Of a stretch of DNA of 12,122 nucleotides, positions 1 through 7,480 are shown in pieces. The translations under genes were made by a program, and so were the position numbers. Below the pieces are notes generated by a model. It had not been told where the DNA came from and searched no databases. It saw only the letters and a list, made by a program, of their open reading frames with translations. How positions within the stretch are numbered: position 1 is the stretch's first letter; each line of letters starts with the position of its first letter. Source of the stretch: Nitrospira sp. (GTDB lineage Bacteria; Nitrospirota; Nitrospiria; Nitrospirales; Nitrospiraceae); NCBI GenBank assembly GCA_015904045.1, contig JABMDG010000016.1:3668-15789 (forward strand), read 5' to 3'.

Positions 1-2
1 CC

Positions 3-1280
3 GCTATTGCGGCCAGTGAAGAGTCAGGTCTGTCAGAACCGCTGATTGCACCGGCACTCCATCTGACTCTGAAGGGTACCTTGGCCGCTGCGGCGGACAA
101 CAATCCCGATGTGCTTCTCTACAAAGAACGGATTCAGCAGGCCCAAGGACAGGTACGGACGCAATTGGGAGCCATGTTGCCCAATGTGTCCGCCAATGTG
201 CGCCAGACCAGGCAGACGCAGTTTCGGGGAACGTTCGGACTCGATCCGGTCCGGTCAGATCCCTTCAGCATCTTCGATACGCGTATCAGCGCGACGCAGA
301 ATCTCTTCAGCGCCAGTTTGATCCAGCGTTGGCGGGCGTCTCGTGAGGCGTTGCATGCCACCGAGTTCGAAGCGGATGCGAAGACGCTTGACACAATGGC
401 CAGTGCGGCGCTGCTCTACATGGAAGGGTTGAAGGCCATGGCGATGGCCAAGATGCATGAGGCGAATCAATCAGTCATGAGCGAGTTGCTGGGGATCGTG
501 AAGCAACGGCAGCGCGGCGGGGTGGCGACCGGACTGGACATTGCGCGGCTTGAAGCGCAATTGGCGGCAGAACGGCAGCGGGGATCTTCGGTACGATACG
601 ATCTCGAACATGCAAAGCTCGGTCTGATCAACCTCTTGGCGTTGCCCTATGAGAGCCGGTTGGTGCTGGCCGACGAATGGCCCACGGACATGCAGGACAT
701 CCCTTCGCCGCAGCATGCCGTGGAGGATGCGTTGGCACGTCGTCCGGAAGTCCAGGCGCAAGTTACCCGTGTGAAAGCGTCGGAACTGACCTACTCCTCG
801 ATCACCGGAGAACGGCTGCCATCGCTGGTGGCTCAAGGAGACTATGGCCTGATCGGCAACCGGTGGAACAATACCCTCGATACCTATCAAATGGCGTTGA
901 GTTTGCAAATTCCTATTTTTGACGGCGGGCAGCGTGAAGGCCGCATCGCAGAAGCGCAGAGCCGGTTACGACAGGAAGTGTTCCGGATGAGATCGGTCGT
1001 GAATCAGGTCAAGATGGAAGTTCACGATGCATTGGCCTCATTGGCGGCGGCGAAAGAGCAGGTCGGGATCGCGCAGACCGGTCTGAAGATGGCGACGAAA
1101 GAACTGGAGTTGGCTCGCGAGCGCTATGCTGTGATCACGGCCGCCAGCCATTTTGAATTGACCAATGGCCTCTCGGCGGTGGCCCGCGCCAGAGAAAATC
1201 TGGTGACTGCCCTTTTTCAGCTCAATGCCGCCCGGGTCAATATTGCCCGTTCCACCGGTAACTTGAATGCGCTCAATTAG
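3..1280 (+). CDS. TolC-family outer membrane efflux protein (5' partial)
   Basis: This is the outer-membrane channel subunit of a tripartite efflux or type I secretion system. The frame is open from the left edge (base 3), so the signal peptide and true start lie outside the window. The TTG at 81 is an internal codon, because in-frame residues before it (LHLTLKGTLAAAADNNPDV) are the usual opening of an OEP repeat. Two OEP repeats are visible, roughly residues 20-215 and 235-425 of the visible part. Both are rich in long Ala/Gln/Arg/Glu helices typical of the periplasmic tunnel, and the second contains the common strand-turn LQIPIFDGGQREGRI. The protein ends shortly after the second repeat (TGNLNALN) with no tail. 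Pump partners (adaptor, RND or ABC) would be expected upstream. The family is clear; the transported substrate cannot be read from the sequence. Confidence 0.9.
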   Translation, partial: AIAASEESGLSEPLIAPALHLTLKGTLAAAADNNPDVLLYKERIQQAQGQVRTQLGAMLPNVSANVRQTRQTQFRGTFGLDPVRSDPFSIFDTRISATQNLFSASLIQRWRASREALHATEFEADAKTLDTMASAALLYMEGLKAMAMAKMHEANQSVMSELLGIVKQRQRGGVATGLDIARLEAQLAAERQRGSSVRYDLEHAKLGLINLLALPYESRLVLADEWPTDMQDIPSPQHAVEDALARRPEVQAQVTRVKASELTYSSITGERLPSLVAQGDYGLIGNRWNNTLDTYQMALSLQIPIFDGGQREGRIAEAQSRLRQEVFRMRSVVNQVKMEVHDALASLAAAKEQVGIAQTGLKMATKELELARERYAVITAASHFELTNGLSAVARARENLVTALFQLNAARVNIARSTGNLNALN

Positions 1281-1329
1281 ACAGTAGATCTCTTGACTTG
1301 ATCCGGCGCTTCACTCACACTGCCCCCGC

Positions 1330-3198
1330 ATGTACGACCAGCCTGAATCCGAACTCCTTCGTCTATTGGCGGAGCGGGCGGGGATTGCCGCCGATTACTA
1401 CGACATTGCCGGAATACACCACGTGACGACGGATGAGACCCGCCGCGCGATTCTCGCCGCGATGGGCTTTCGTTCGTTGCATCGGACCGGGCTTGTGGAG
1501 GCCCTGACAGCCTGGGACCATCGCCCTTGGGTGCAGGGCTGCGATCCGGTTCGCATTCTGCGGCTGGGGGAAGCGCCCGGCTTCTGGTCGTTGTATGTGC
1601 CTTGCGAGAGCGCAGATGATGCGGTCGTGCGCGTACATTGGTTTCTGTGTGCAGAGAACGGTGAGCGCTGTCATGAACGGGAGGAAGGGCCAGGGCTGAC
1701 CAGTGCCGAGACACGCAGCATTGACGGGCGGCGCTATATTCGCCTGACGTTCGGGCTGCCGCCGGATTTGCCGCTCGGCTATTACGAGGCGCGGGTACAC
1801 GCGCAGGGCGGTAGCGCGGACGTCAATGTGAGATTCCGGCTGATCGTGGCTCCCGACCGTTGCTATGTTCCGGAGCACTTTCAGCAGGGCGGCCGTCTCT
1901 GGGGTGTGGCGCTGCAGCTCTATTCCTTGCGCAGTGAACGTAATTGGGGGGTCGGAGACTTTCACGATCTTGCCGATGTCGTCGAGTGGGCCGGCAAGGG
2001 GCTGGGCGCGGCTATGATCGGTCTCAACCCGCTGCATGCGTTGAAGAATTCAACCCCCTATCACATTAGCCCCTATTCCCCGAGCAGCCGACTGTTTCTT
2101 AATGACCTGTACATCGATGTCGAGGGTGTTTCTGAATGCCGCACGGCGCCTGAAGTGCAGGAGCGGCTGGCCGATCCCTCGTTCCGCGCGCGGATCGAGG
2201 CCGCCCGGCAAAGCGACTTGGTCGATTACGATGGCGTGGCGTCGGCCAAACGCGAAATTCTGAGTCTGTGTTACCAGGCCTGGCGTTTTCAAGAGGTGTT
2301 GGCGCTGGGCGCCGATTGCGGCGCGCCGCCCGATGCGTTTGCTCCGGAGGGACAGAACTGGGGATTTTCCCCGGCCGATCCTCTCCGTCTTCGGGAGAGC
2401 GGCTACCAGTATGTGATCGAGTTGTTGCGCAACAATCTGCGGTACGGCGGCGCGATCAGGCTCGATCATGTGATGGCGCTGTTCCGGCTGTTTTGGATTC
2501 CGCGCGGCTCACCCGCGTCTCAGGGGACCTACGTGCACTATCCCGCGGAAGATCTCCTTGCCATCCTTGCGCTGGAAAGTATGCGGGCACGCACGCTGGT
2601 GATCGGAGAGGACCTGGGCACAGTCCCGGACTGGGTTCGTGACAGGCTTAGGGGCGCAGGCGTTCTCTCCTATCGGGTATTCTATTTTGAGCGAACCGAG
2701 ACTGGAGCCTGGAAGCCGCCGGGCACGTACCCGGGCCAATCCCTTGCCGTTGTGACAACCCATGATCTTCCTACATTAAGCGGGTATTGGGAGGGGGCCG
2801 ACATTCAGACTCGTGATGAGCTGGGTTTTATCGGGTCTGAACAAGCGAGAATTGGGATGTTGGCGGAACGACAGGCAGACAAGGCGCGAATCCTCGCAGC
2901 ATTACGATCAGAGGGGCTGTTGCCGCCCGGTGTCTCCGACGATCCAGGCCTGACCCCGGTCATGACCTGGGAGCTGGCCGATGCGATTCATCAGTATCTG
3001 GCACACACGCCTGCCTGGATGGTCCTGGCGAATATTGAGGATGTGATCGGTCTGCGCGCTCAAACGAATGTGCCGGGAACGGTCGATCAACACCCGAATT
3101 GGCGGCGGAAATTGAATGTGACGATCGAGGACCTGGCGCAGGATGTCCGATTCGCGCAGCTTGCGGCACAGTTGCGCCCGGCACGGTCTCTCGGGTAA
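1330..3198 (+). CDS. malQ: 4-alpha-glucanotransferase (amylomaltase, GH77)
   Basis: This cytoplasmic enzyme transfers alpha-1,4-glucan segments between maltodextrins or glycogen-derived chains. All three GH77 catalytic motifs are present: AIRLDHVMALFRLFW with nucleophile Asp379, VIGEDLGTVP with acid/base Glu427, and TTHDLPTLSGYW with the transition-state-stabilising Asp479. Substrate-loop motifs (LNPLHAL, SPYSPSSRLFLNDLYID) and the terminal NVPGTVDQHPNWRRK box are intact. At 622 residues it lies between the roughly 500-residue Thermus type and the roughly 700-residue E. coli type. The N-terminal ~180 residues look like the helical plus beta-sandwich extension of the longer type. The ATG at 1330 has no clear Shine-Dalgarno sequence, but a stop of the preceding gene lies close upstream and the N-terminus reads naturally from here. 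The gap to the efflux gene is 49 bp, which allows co-transcription although the functions are unrelated. No other glycogen gene is visible. Confidence 0.95.
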   Translation: MYDQPESELLRLLAERAGIAADYYDIAGIHHVTTDETRRAILAAMGFRSLHRTGLVEALTAWDHRPWVQGCDPVRILRLGEAPGFWSLYVPCESADDAVVRVHWFLCAENGERCHEREEGPGLTSAETRSIDGRRYIRLTFGLPPDLPLGYYEARVHAQGGSADVNVRFRLIVAPDRCYVPEHFQQGGRLWGVALQLYSLRSERNWGVGDFHDLADVVEWAGKGLGAAMIGLNPLHALKNSTPYHISPYSPSSRLFLNDLYIDVEGVSECRTAPEVQERLADPSFRARIEAARQSDLVDYDGVASAKREILSLCYQAWRFQEVLALGADCGAPPDAFAPEGQNWGFSPADPLRLRESGYQYVIELLRNNLRYGGAIRLDHVMALFRLFWIPRGSPASQGTYVHYPAEDLLAILALESMRARTLVIGEDLGTVPDWVRDRLRGAGVLSYRVFYFERTETGAWKPPGTYPGQSLAVVTTHDLPTLSGYWEGADIQTRDELGFIGSEQARIGMLAERQADKARILAALRSEGLLPPGVSDDPGLTPVMTWELADAIHQYLAHTPAWMVLANIEDVIGLRAQTNVPGTVDQHPNWRRKLNVTIEDLAQDVRFAQLAAQLRPARSLG

Positions 3199-3246
3199 GG
3201 ACATCCCGCACACAGCCTTGGATTCAGGCAGAGACATCGACCGACT

Positions 3247-4176
3247 ATGATGCACCGTAACCAGATTATCCTGAGCATTGCGGCCGCCTGTTTTCTTGTC
3301 ATCTTTGTCATTGAAGAGTTTGCACCGGCCAACGTCGTCGGCGCATACGGATACGTGCTGCCGATCTTGCTGGTCGCGATTCTGCGTAACCGGACCTTGA
3401 TGCTGGTGACTGTGCTGGCTTGTGTGGCTGCGACCTATTCAGGTCTGCTGCAGCCGACCAAGCCTGGGCGATTTCAGGCGGCAGTCATTAATCGGAGCGT
3501 CGTGGCCGGGGTGTTGTTGCTGGTCGCGTATCTCGGCATGAGTTGGGAGGAACGCAAAGCCCGTGAGGCGGACGCGCGGGCGGCGCTGGCGCAAGAGACG
3601 GAGAATCTTCTGAAAGCCAATGCGCAGCTCGTCGAGGCGAAGGATCAGCTCAACCGGTCTGAACGGTTGGCCGCGGTAGGCCAATTGGTGGCCTCGGTGG
3701 CGCATGAGGTGGGGACGCCATTGCATTCGATTGCCTGGCATGTGCAAGCGCTGGCGGAGGAGCCGGCATTGACGCCTGATATGAGGAAGCGGAATCAGAC
3801 GGAGCTGATTTTCAGGGCTTTCCGGGTACTGGGTCTTGACGGGGGCAAAGCTATCAAAGAAAGTGCGCTTGCCTTCTGTCATCACGTGCAGGCGGATCTG
3901 AGTGGTCTGGTCAGTCCCCGGCGTGACTGTGGCTTCGACGCGGCTCTTGACGACGCCCCAGCAACAGCGATAGAGACTTTCGATCCCGCCATTTTCCTCG
4001 CGATACCCTGTTGTCAACGTCGTGTTGTCTTTCCAGACGATATTCTGATAGCCGCTATTGGTCAGGACTTGTGTCACGGCTTGTTTGACTTGGTCCGGGG
4101 GGGCGGCGAGCTGGGCTTGAATGACGTTCGGCTCCAGTGCATGTGCAGTGCCGCTGAATCCGGCCAGGAGCATTAA
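3247..4176 (+). pseudogene. sensor histidine kinase, 3'-truncated (native part about 3247-3792)
   Basis: This is an N-terminal fragment of a membrane-bound sensor histidine kinase. Three hydrophobic stretches lie at about residues 6-25, 37-67 and 84-100. A charged coiled-coil linker follows (about 101-145), then a good HisKA box, GQLVASVAHEVGTPLHSI, with the phospho-accepting His153. Recognisable kinase sequence ends at about Arg182 (DMRKR, bases 3790-3792). Everything after it, up to the in-frame stop at 4174-4176, is the antisense of a - strand exported protein. The ATP-binding domain (N, G1, F and G2 boxes) is absent, so the fragment cannot autophosphorylate. Overlapping ATG codons at 3247 and 3250 open the frame without a strong Shine-Dalgarno sequence, 48 bp after malQ. 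The usual partner response regulator is also missing. The break could be a real deletion or an assembly chimera. Confidence 0.75.
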
Positions 4177-4209
4177 AGACACAAGAGCCACTCCGGTCTG
4201 TCGCATCAT
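3439..4209 (-). pseudogene. exported protein of unknown function, 3'-truncated (native part about 3793-4209)
   Basis: This small secreted protein carries a clear Sec signal peptide (MMRQTGVALVSLMLLAG, probable cleavage after Ala24 in the T-A-H-A motif). A mature domain of about 115 residues follows and reads like a compact alpha/beta periplasmic domain; I do not recognise its family. Start choice: the ATG at 4209 follows GGAGGT with a 5-nt spacer, whereas the upstream in-frame ATG at 4299 would lie inside the preceding gene. Native-looking sequence runs to ENQLRLI (Ile139, bases 3793-3795). After that the frame reads the antisense strand of the histidine kinase down to a stop at 3439, so its own C-terminus and stop codon are missing. 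It begins 19 nt after the RAM-domain gene and is probably the third gene of that operon. The missing tail may be short, since the domain looks nearly complete. Confidence 0.65.
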
Positions 4210-4228
4210 CGTGCACCTCCGTGGGATA

Positions 4229-4648
4229 TCATCGCAGTTGACTCTCCGCCAGTTTGTACACCATATGGGTATCAGTCTGAACCACGCCTTCAATACCATG
4301 AAGACGGGTCAAGACCAGCTGCGTCAAGGCGTCTTGATCCGCAATTTCCGCCACCGCAATGATATCGGGTTTTCCCCAACAGGGATCGATGCTCTTGATC
4401 TCCTTGATCTGCGCCAAGGCTTTCACAACGGAAGACGTCTGCCCCGGTTGTACATTGATCATGATATAGGCACGATCAAACATCAGGGAGAGTCCCGTTT
4501 CAGGCGCATGGATCGTGTGGGGGACGGTTGCTGACGCCATGTCGCTGTCACTATAGCGAAGTAGCGGAACTGCTGTCAACGGAGGTTTTGGCTTGGAGCG
4601 GGAAGGCGGAAGCGGGGAACCGGCTCTCTTAAGTTTCGGTTTTTCCAT
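4229..4648 (-). CDS. stand-alone Lrp/AsnC ligand-binding (RAM) domain protein
   Basis: Residues 56-136 match the Lrp/AsnC C-terminal effector-binding domain. They show the opening MFDRAYIMINVQPG, a central GKPDIIAVAEIAD strand and the closing IEGVVQTDTHMVYKL, the usual beta-alpha-beta-beta-alpha-beta order. There is no helix-turn-helix, so this is a single-domain member that would bind a small ligand (amino acids in characterised relatives) and assemble into rings without contacting DNA itself. Residues 1-55 are a Lys/Pro-rich, probably disordered extension that is unusual for such proteins. The ATG codons for Met37 (4540) or Met56 (4483) are alternative starts, and none of the three has a convincing Shine-Dalgarno sequence. 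The chosen ATG lies 15 nt after the stop of the nuclease-like gene and the gene ends 19 nt before the exported-protein start, which fits one operon. The domain call is solid; the start is uncertain. Confidence 0.8.
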   Translation of the reverse strand: MEKPKLKRAGSPLPPSRSKPKPPLTAVPLLRYSDSDMASATVPHTIHAPETGLSLMFDRAYIMINVQPGQTSSVVKALAQIKEIKSIDPCWGKPDIIAVAEIADQDALTQLVLTRLHGIEGVVQTDTHMVYKLAESQLR

Positions 4649-4663
4649 AGGTTCACTCTGGGG

Positions 4664-5746
4664 TTACTTGGGTGCGACAAGCACTTCGACATTGTAGCGG
4701 TCACTGACGCGGGTTAAGTCTGTTTCCAGTCGTTTGGGGCTCCCAATGCGGCCTTCCGGATCGTAGACAAAGCAAAAAAGGGTGGTGCATTTGTTGCGGG
4801 CTGAGTAGAAGGCCGAATCTGCTGAGACCTGCTCGGCAATTTCCTTTGTGGTCATGCCGGATCTGGTTTTTTTTGCCACGATCGCGATTCGCTCCCTGTT
4901 CAGCAAGAGCGTAGTTCGACTGACGCTTCCCGCATAGGGCGGTGTCCATTCATCAGTGCCAACCTCATCGAATTCCATCTTCAACAGAGCACGTAAGAGG
5001 TCCTGCAAGTCGTAGTCGTCTTCAATTTCGACGGTCGGCCGGGAGTCTTTTCTAAGGCGCAATTGGCGCGCAACGGCATGCAGCCGAAGACAGACTTTTC
5101 GGACAAGCTTGAGTGTTTCTTGCTCGGAAAGGGGCTGGAATGGCGGCAGGTCAAGCGTGTCGATGGCCGCTGTCGATGGCATGGATACGATTGGCGTGGG
5201 CCCTGGCGAATGTGTCGGTTGTTCTGGAGCAGGACGTATTTCTTGGGTCGAAGAAACAGCCGGGGCCTGGGGCGTCATGCTGGCTGTTGCCGGGGAAGGT
5301 ACCTGGGCCGATGGCGTTGGCGTCTGCCGTATTTCCTGGGTCGCGGAAACAGCCGGGGCCTGGGGCGTCACGCTGGCTGTTGTCAGGGAAGGTACCTGGG
5401 CCGATGGTGTTTGAGCGGGACGTATTTCCTGGGTTGCGGAAACAGCCGGGGCCTGGAGCCTCACGCTCGCCGATGGCGTTGGAGTCTTGCGTACTTCTTG
5501 CGTTGCAGAGAAGGCCGGCGCCGCAGTTGTCGCGGCTGGTTTGAGTGGAGAGGCTATTGGCTGAGTGGTTGAAGCTGTGGTTGGTCGGTGCGATGCCGCG
5601 GGAGCGGTCGGTGTATGAGGCAAAGGTTGAGCGATTGTCTTCTGTGTGGCGGGTTGAACCAGCCGTATCTGTGCAGTGGTCGAGGACTGAATCTTTTGGG
5701 TTTCCCGATCGGCGATCGGCTGCGGCTTAATCCCCTGGAGTTCCAA
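4664..5746 (-). CDS. DpnII/MboI-like nuclease-domain protein, probably catalytically inactive
   Basis: The protein has 360 residues if it begins at the TTG at 5746, preceded by GAGG at 8 nt. Residues about 20-195 form a low-complexity Pro/Thr/Ala/Ser linker containing a 31-residue repeat at 98-128 and 129-159, with partial copies on both sides. Residues about 205-360 resemble the DpnII/MboI-type PD-(D/E)XK domain, with VARQLRLRKDSRPTVEIED, YDLQDLLRALLK, EWTPPYAG and FCFVYDPEGRIG. In relatives as I remember them, the core reads roughly R-x-D-F-L-L, a turn, then I-E-V-K-K. Here it reads SRTTLLL and IAIVAKKT, so the Asp is Thr279 and the Glu is Val290, with only the Lys kept. The domain is therefore predicted to bind rather than cut. 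The frame stays open upstream of the TTG to a stop at 5813-5815, so the N-terminus may be incomplete. It is the first gene of a leftward operon with the RAM-domain protein. Confidence 0.7.
   Translation of the reverse strand: MELQGIKPQPIADRETQKIQSSTTAQIRLVQPATQKTIAQPLPHTPTAPAASHRPTTASTTQPIASPLKPAATTAAPAFSATQEVRKTPTPSASVRLQAPAVSATQEIRPAQTPSAQVPSLTTASVTPQAPAVSATQEIRQTPTPSAQVPSPATASMTPQAPAVSSTQEIRPAPEQPTHSPGPTPIVSMPSTAAIDTLDLPPFQPLSEQETLKLVRKVCLRLHAVARQLRLRKDSRPTVEIEDDYDLQDLLRALLKMEFDEVGTDEWTPPYAGSVSRTTLLLNRERIAIVAKKTRSGMTTKEIAEQVSADSAFYSARNKCTTLFCFVYDPEGRIGSPKRLETDLTRVSDRYNVEVLVAPK
5240..5460 (-). repeat. 93-bp in-frame tandem repeat coding a Pro-rich linker
   Basis: On the + strand the phrase GTATTTCYTGGGTYG, an intervening A/G-rich segment and AACAGCCGGGGCCTGG recur at about 5236, 5329 and 5422, a spacing of 93 bp (31 codons). 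Two full units cover 5363-5455 and 5270-5362. A third partial unit continues leftward to about 5220, and a shortened, diverged unit lies at 5456-5520. The encoded unit has the core APAVSATQEIR followed by a TPSAQVPS-type segment. The copies differ mostly by single bases, so duplication is fairly recent or is homogenised by slippage or recombination. Confidence 0.85.
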
Positions 5747-5844
5747 CTTCTTGTCCTCTAAGGTGCGTATCAGGTCCTTGACTGCAGCGATGCTGTTGGC
5801 CGCTTCAGTACTTCACCATGACCAATGAGCCAAGGAGGGGGACG

Positions 5845-7329
5845 ATGTCTTCCAAAGCAGGGCGTAGTGCATTCGCCTTCTTATGCGTCGTGTTGTTATC
5901 GGGCTGTAGTGTGTTTAGTGAGAATATCGTCCGCCCGCCTGCACCGGAGTCGCTGCCGGCAGGTCGGCCTCCCCTGGCGTCACTGGGAAAATCCATGATC
6001 AGCGTTCCCATTTCTGTGGATCTGTCGGCCATGCTCCACCATGCCAACGACGAGGGTGTGATTCCGAAGAAGTTCGACCATTGGGGAGCGCACATCAAGA
6101 GCCCCAAAGGCATGGATTTCAAGTACTATGCTGAACGGGATGATTTTGCCATCAACCCATCCGGGACGGCCTACGCCACGAGCACCGAAGGGGAGAAGAG
6201 TCTCCGTGATTGGTGGAAAGGGATGACGGCGACTGGGTCGAGTGTCGCTGTGAGTGCCGGAGTGCGGTATAAGGCCGAGGTGCATCCCTCGGTGCACACG
6301 GCTGGTCTGTCGGTCCATTGCGGGGAGGGCAGCGAATGGCCACGACGGGCTACCCTGGATGGCAGTGTCGCCATGGGGATCGCTCCAAATTACAATGTGT
6401 CGGCGTCCGTCATCGGTGTTGCGTTGAACACGATTGACCCGTGCCTGATACGCCCCGCCGATCTGGATCCGATCCAAGAAGTCAGACAACGGGTGGCAGA
6501 CAATGTGCGTGTCGGACTCACTCGGGCGGTTGCGCCACTCAACGCCATGACAGTCAGATCCCAGGTAGAACATGTTTGGGACGCCTTACGCACCCCCCTT
6601 AAGCTCGAACAAGACGCGTGGCTCCAGTTCAATCCCGAAATGGTTGGGCAGAGCGGGATGTTGGTGGGAGGCCCCGTCGTTGAAGGTGAGATTCAGATCG
6701 TGGCGAATCCTGTGGTCGTCCGCGGCTCCGAACCCGCGGCGGTCGCAACGACGCTCCCGCCGCTTGGCATGCAGGCCGTTGCTTCCGGGTTTCGGGTCGC
6801 AGCGGAGGTTGAATTGGACTATCCCTCACTGTCCCAGGCTCTTGCGAGCCGGCTCAAAGGGAAACAACTCCAGGTCAAGGGAGAGGTCGTGAGAATTACC
6901 AATGCGGTGATCTCCGGCCATGGCGGCAATCAGGTCGTCCTGCGAATTGATATCACCGGGGACGCCTATGGCCACGTGTACATGATCGGGAAGCCCGCAA
7001 TCAATACGTTGACCCAGACCGTCTTCATCGGAGATCTCCGCTGGGATCCTGCTACAGAGCAACTCTTGCCGAAAGTTGCCAGCTGGCTTTACAACGTCTC
7101 GTTCCGAGAACTTGTTTCAGACCAGGCCGTCTTCGGGGTGACATCCGACACCGACCGTATCAAGAGTCTTCTCGCGGCCGCACTGAATCGCCCATTGAGC
7201 CCCACAGCCTTGCTCCACGGCACCGTGACGTCGGTGCAAGGGGTCAACGTGTTCGCGGGTGGCAACGCGCTGCATGTGCAGGTGATGAGTGAGGGGACGT
7301 TAGGTGTGACGGTCGGGGGGAAGAACTGA
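5845..7329 (+). CDS. DUF4403-family lipoprotein
   Basis: This 494-residue protein is predicted to be anchored by lipid in the envelope. The start is the ATG at 5845, preceded by AAGGAGG (5832-5838) at 6 nt; the in-frame ATG at 5818 lies before that ribosome site. The N-terminus is a lipoprotein signal with lipobox LLSGC, lipidated Cys21. It is followed by Ser, which in proteobacterial rules favours the outer membrane. The mature part matches the DUF4403 pattern: an opening ISVPISVDLSAMLHHAN strand-helix, a central LEQDAWLQFNPEMVG segment, a long beta-rich second half with alternating hydrophobics, and a repeated Val-rich C-terminal region. The length fits the family's usual 450-520 residues. 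DUF4403 has no established biochemical role that I know of. The gene stands alone, divergent from the nuclease-like operon, and is followed by hairpins at 7406 and 7458. Confidence 0.85.
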   Translation: MSSKAGRSAFAFLCVVLLSGCSVFSENIVRPPAPESLPAGRPPLASLGKSMISVPISVDLSAMLHHANDEGVIPKKFDHWGAHIKSPKGMDFKYYAERDDFAINPSGTAYATSTEGEKSLRDWWKGMTATGSSVAVSAGVRYKAEVHPSVHTAGLSVHCGEGSEWPRRATLDGSVAMGIAPNYNVSASVIGVALNTIDPCLIRPADLDPIQEVRQRVADNVRVGLTRAVAPLNAMTVRSQVEHVWDALRTPLKLEQDAWLQFNPEMVGQSGMLVGGPVVEGEIQIVANPVVVRGSEPAAVATTLPPLGMQAVASGFRVAAEVELDYPSLSQALASRLKGKQLQVKGEVVRITNAVISGHGGNQVVLRIDITGDAYGHVYMIGKPAINTLTQTVFIGDLRWDPATEQLLPKVASWLYNVSFRELVSDQAVFGVTSDTDRIKSLLAAALNRPLSPTALLHGTVTSVQGVNVFAGGNALHVQVMSEGTLGVTVGGKN

Positions 7330-7405
7330 CACCTGCATCGTCGAGCGCTGGAGGGTTGTCCCGCATCACGTCAGGTCGGGAAGCCGGCGAAATTCAATCT
7401 GAATA

Positions 7406-7433
7406 GCCTGGCCGCCTTCGCAGGCGGCCAGGC
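7406..7433 (+). terminator. perfect 12-bp GC-rich hairpin, terminator-like
   Basis: GCCTGGCCGCCT (7406-7417) is exactly complementary to AGGCGGCCAGGC (7422-7433) around a TCGC tetraloop. It begins 77 nt after the DUF4403 stop. No T-run follows on either strand, so it is not a textbook intrinsic terminator. It could act as an mRNA 3'-end stabiliser or as a terminator in an organism with relaxed U-tract needs. Confidence 0.55.
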
Positions 7434-7457
7434 GACACACCGATTTCAACGCTCCTA

Positions 7458-7480
7458 GGGCTGTACGGGCTCGACAGCCC
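7458..7480 (+). repeat. 7-bp inverted repeat
   Basis: GGGCTGT (7458-7464) pairs with ACAGCCC (7474-7480) over a 9-nt loop. It follows the 12-bp hairpin by 24 nt and may be part of the same transcript end. No T-tract follows. Confidence 0.4.

Noticed and set aside
471..908. 145-codon - strand frame inside the efflux gene
   Set aside because: It is fully antisense to a clear OEP-family coding region and shows no domain or ribosome site.
3439..4299. A 286-codon - strand frame read as one intact gene
   Set aside because: Its first 30 codons precede the strong ribosome site at 4209 and overlap the RAM gene. Its last part (below about 3793) is the antisense of the histidine kinase, so only the middle is native protein.
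4866..4874. Eight-T homopolymer as a frameshift in the nuclease-like gene
   Set aside because: Recognisable family motifs continue in the same frame on both sides, so there is no sign that the run has shifted the frame.
5063..5572. Long + strand frames (up to 169 codons) opposite the nuclease-like gene
   Set aside because: They are antisense shadows of the 93-bp repeats, Trp/Gly-rich and repetitive, with no ribosome site. The - strand frame has the recognisable domain.
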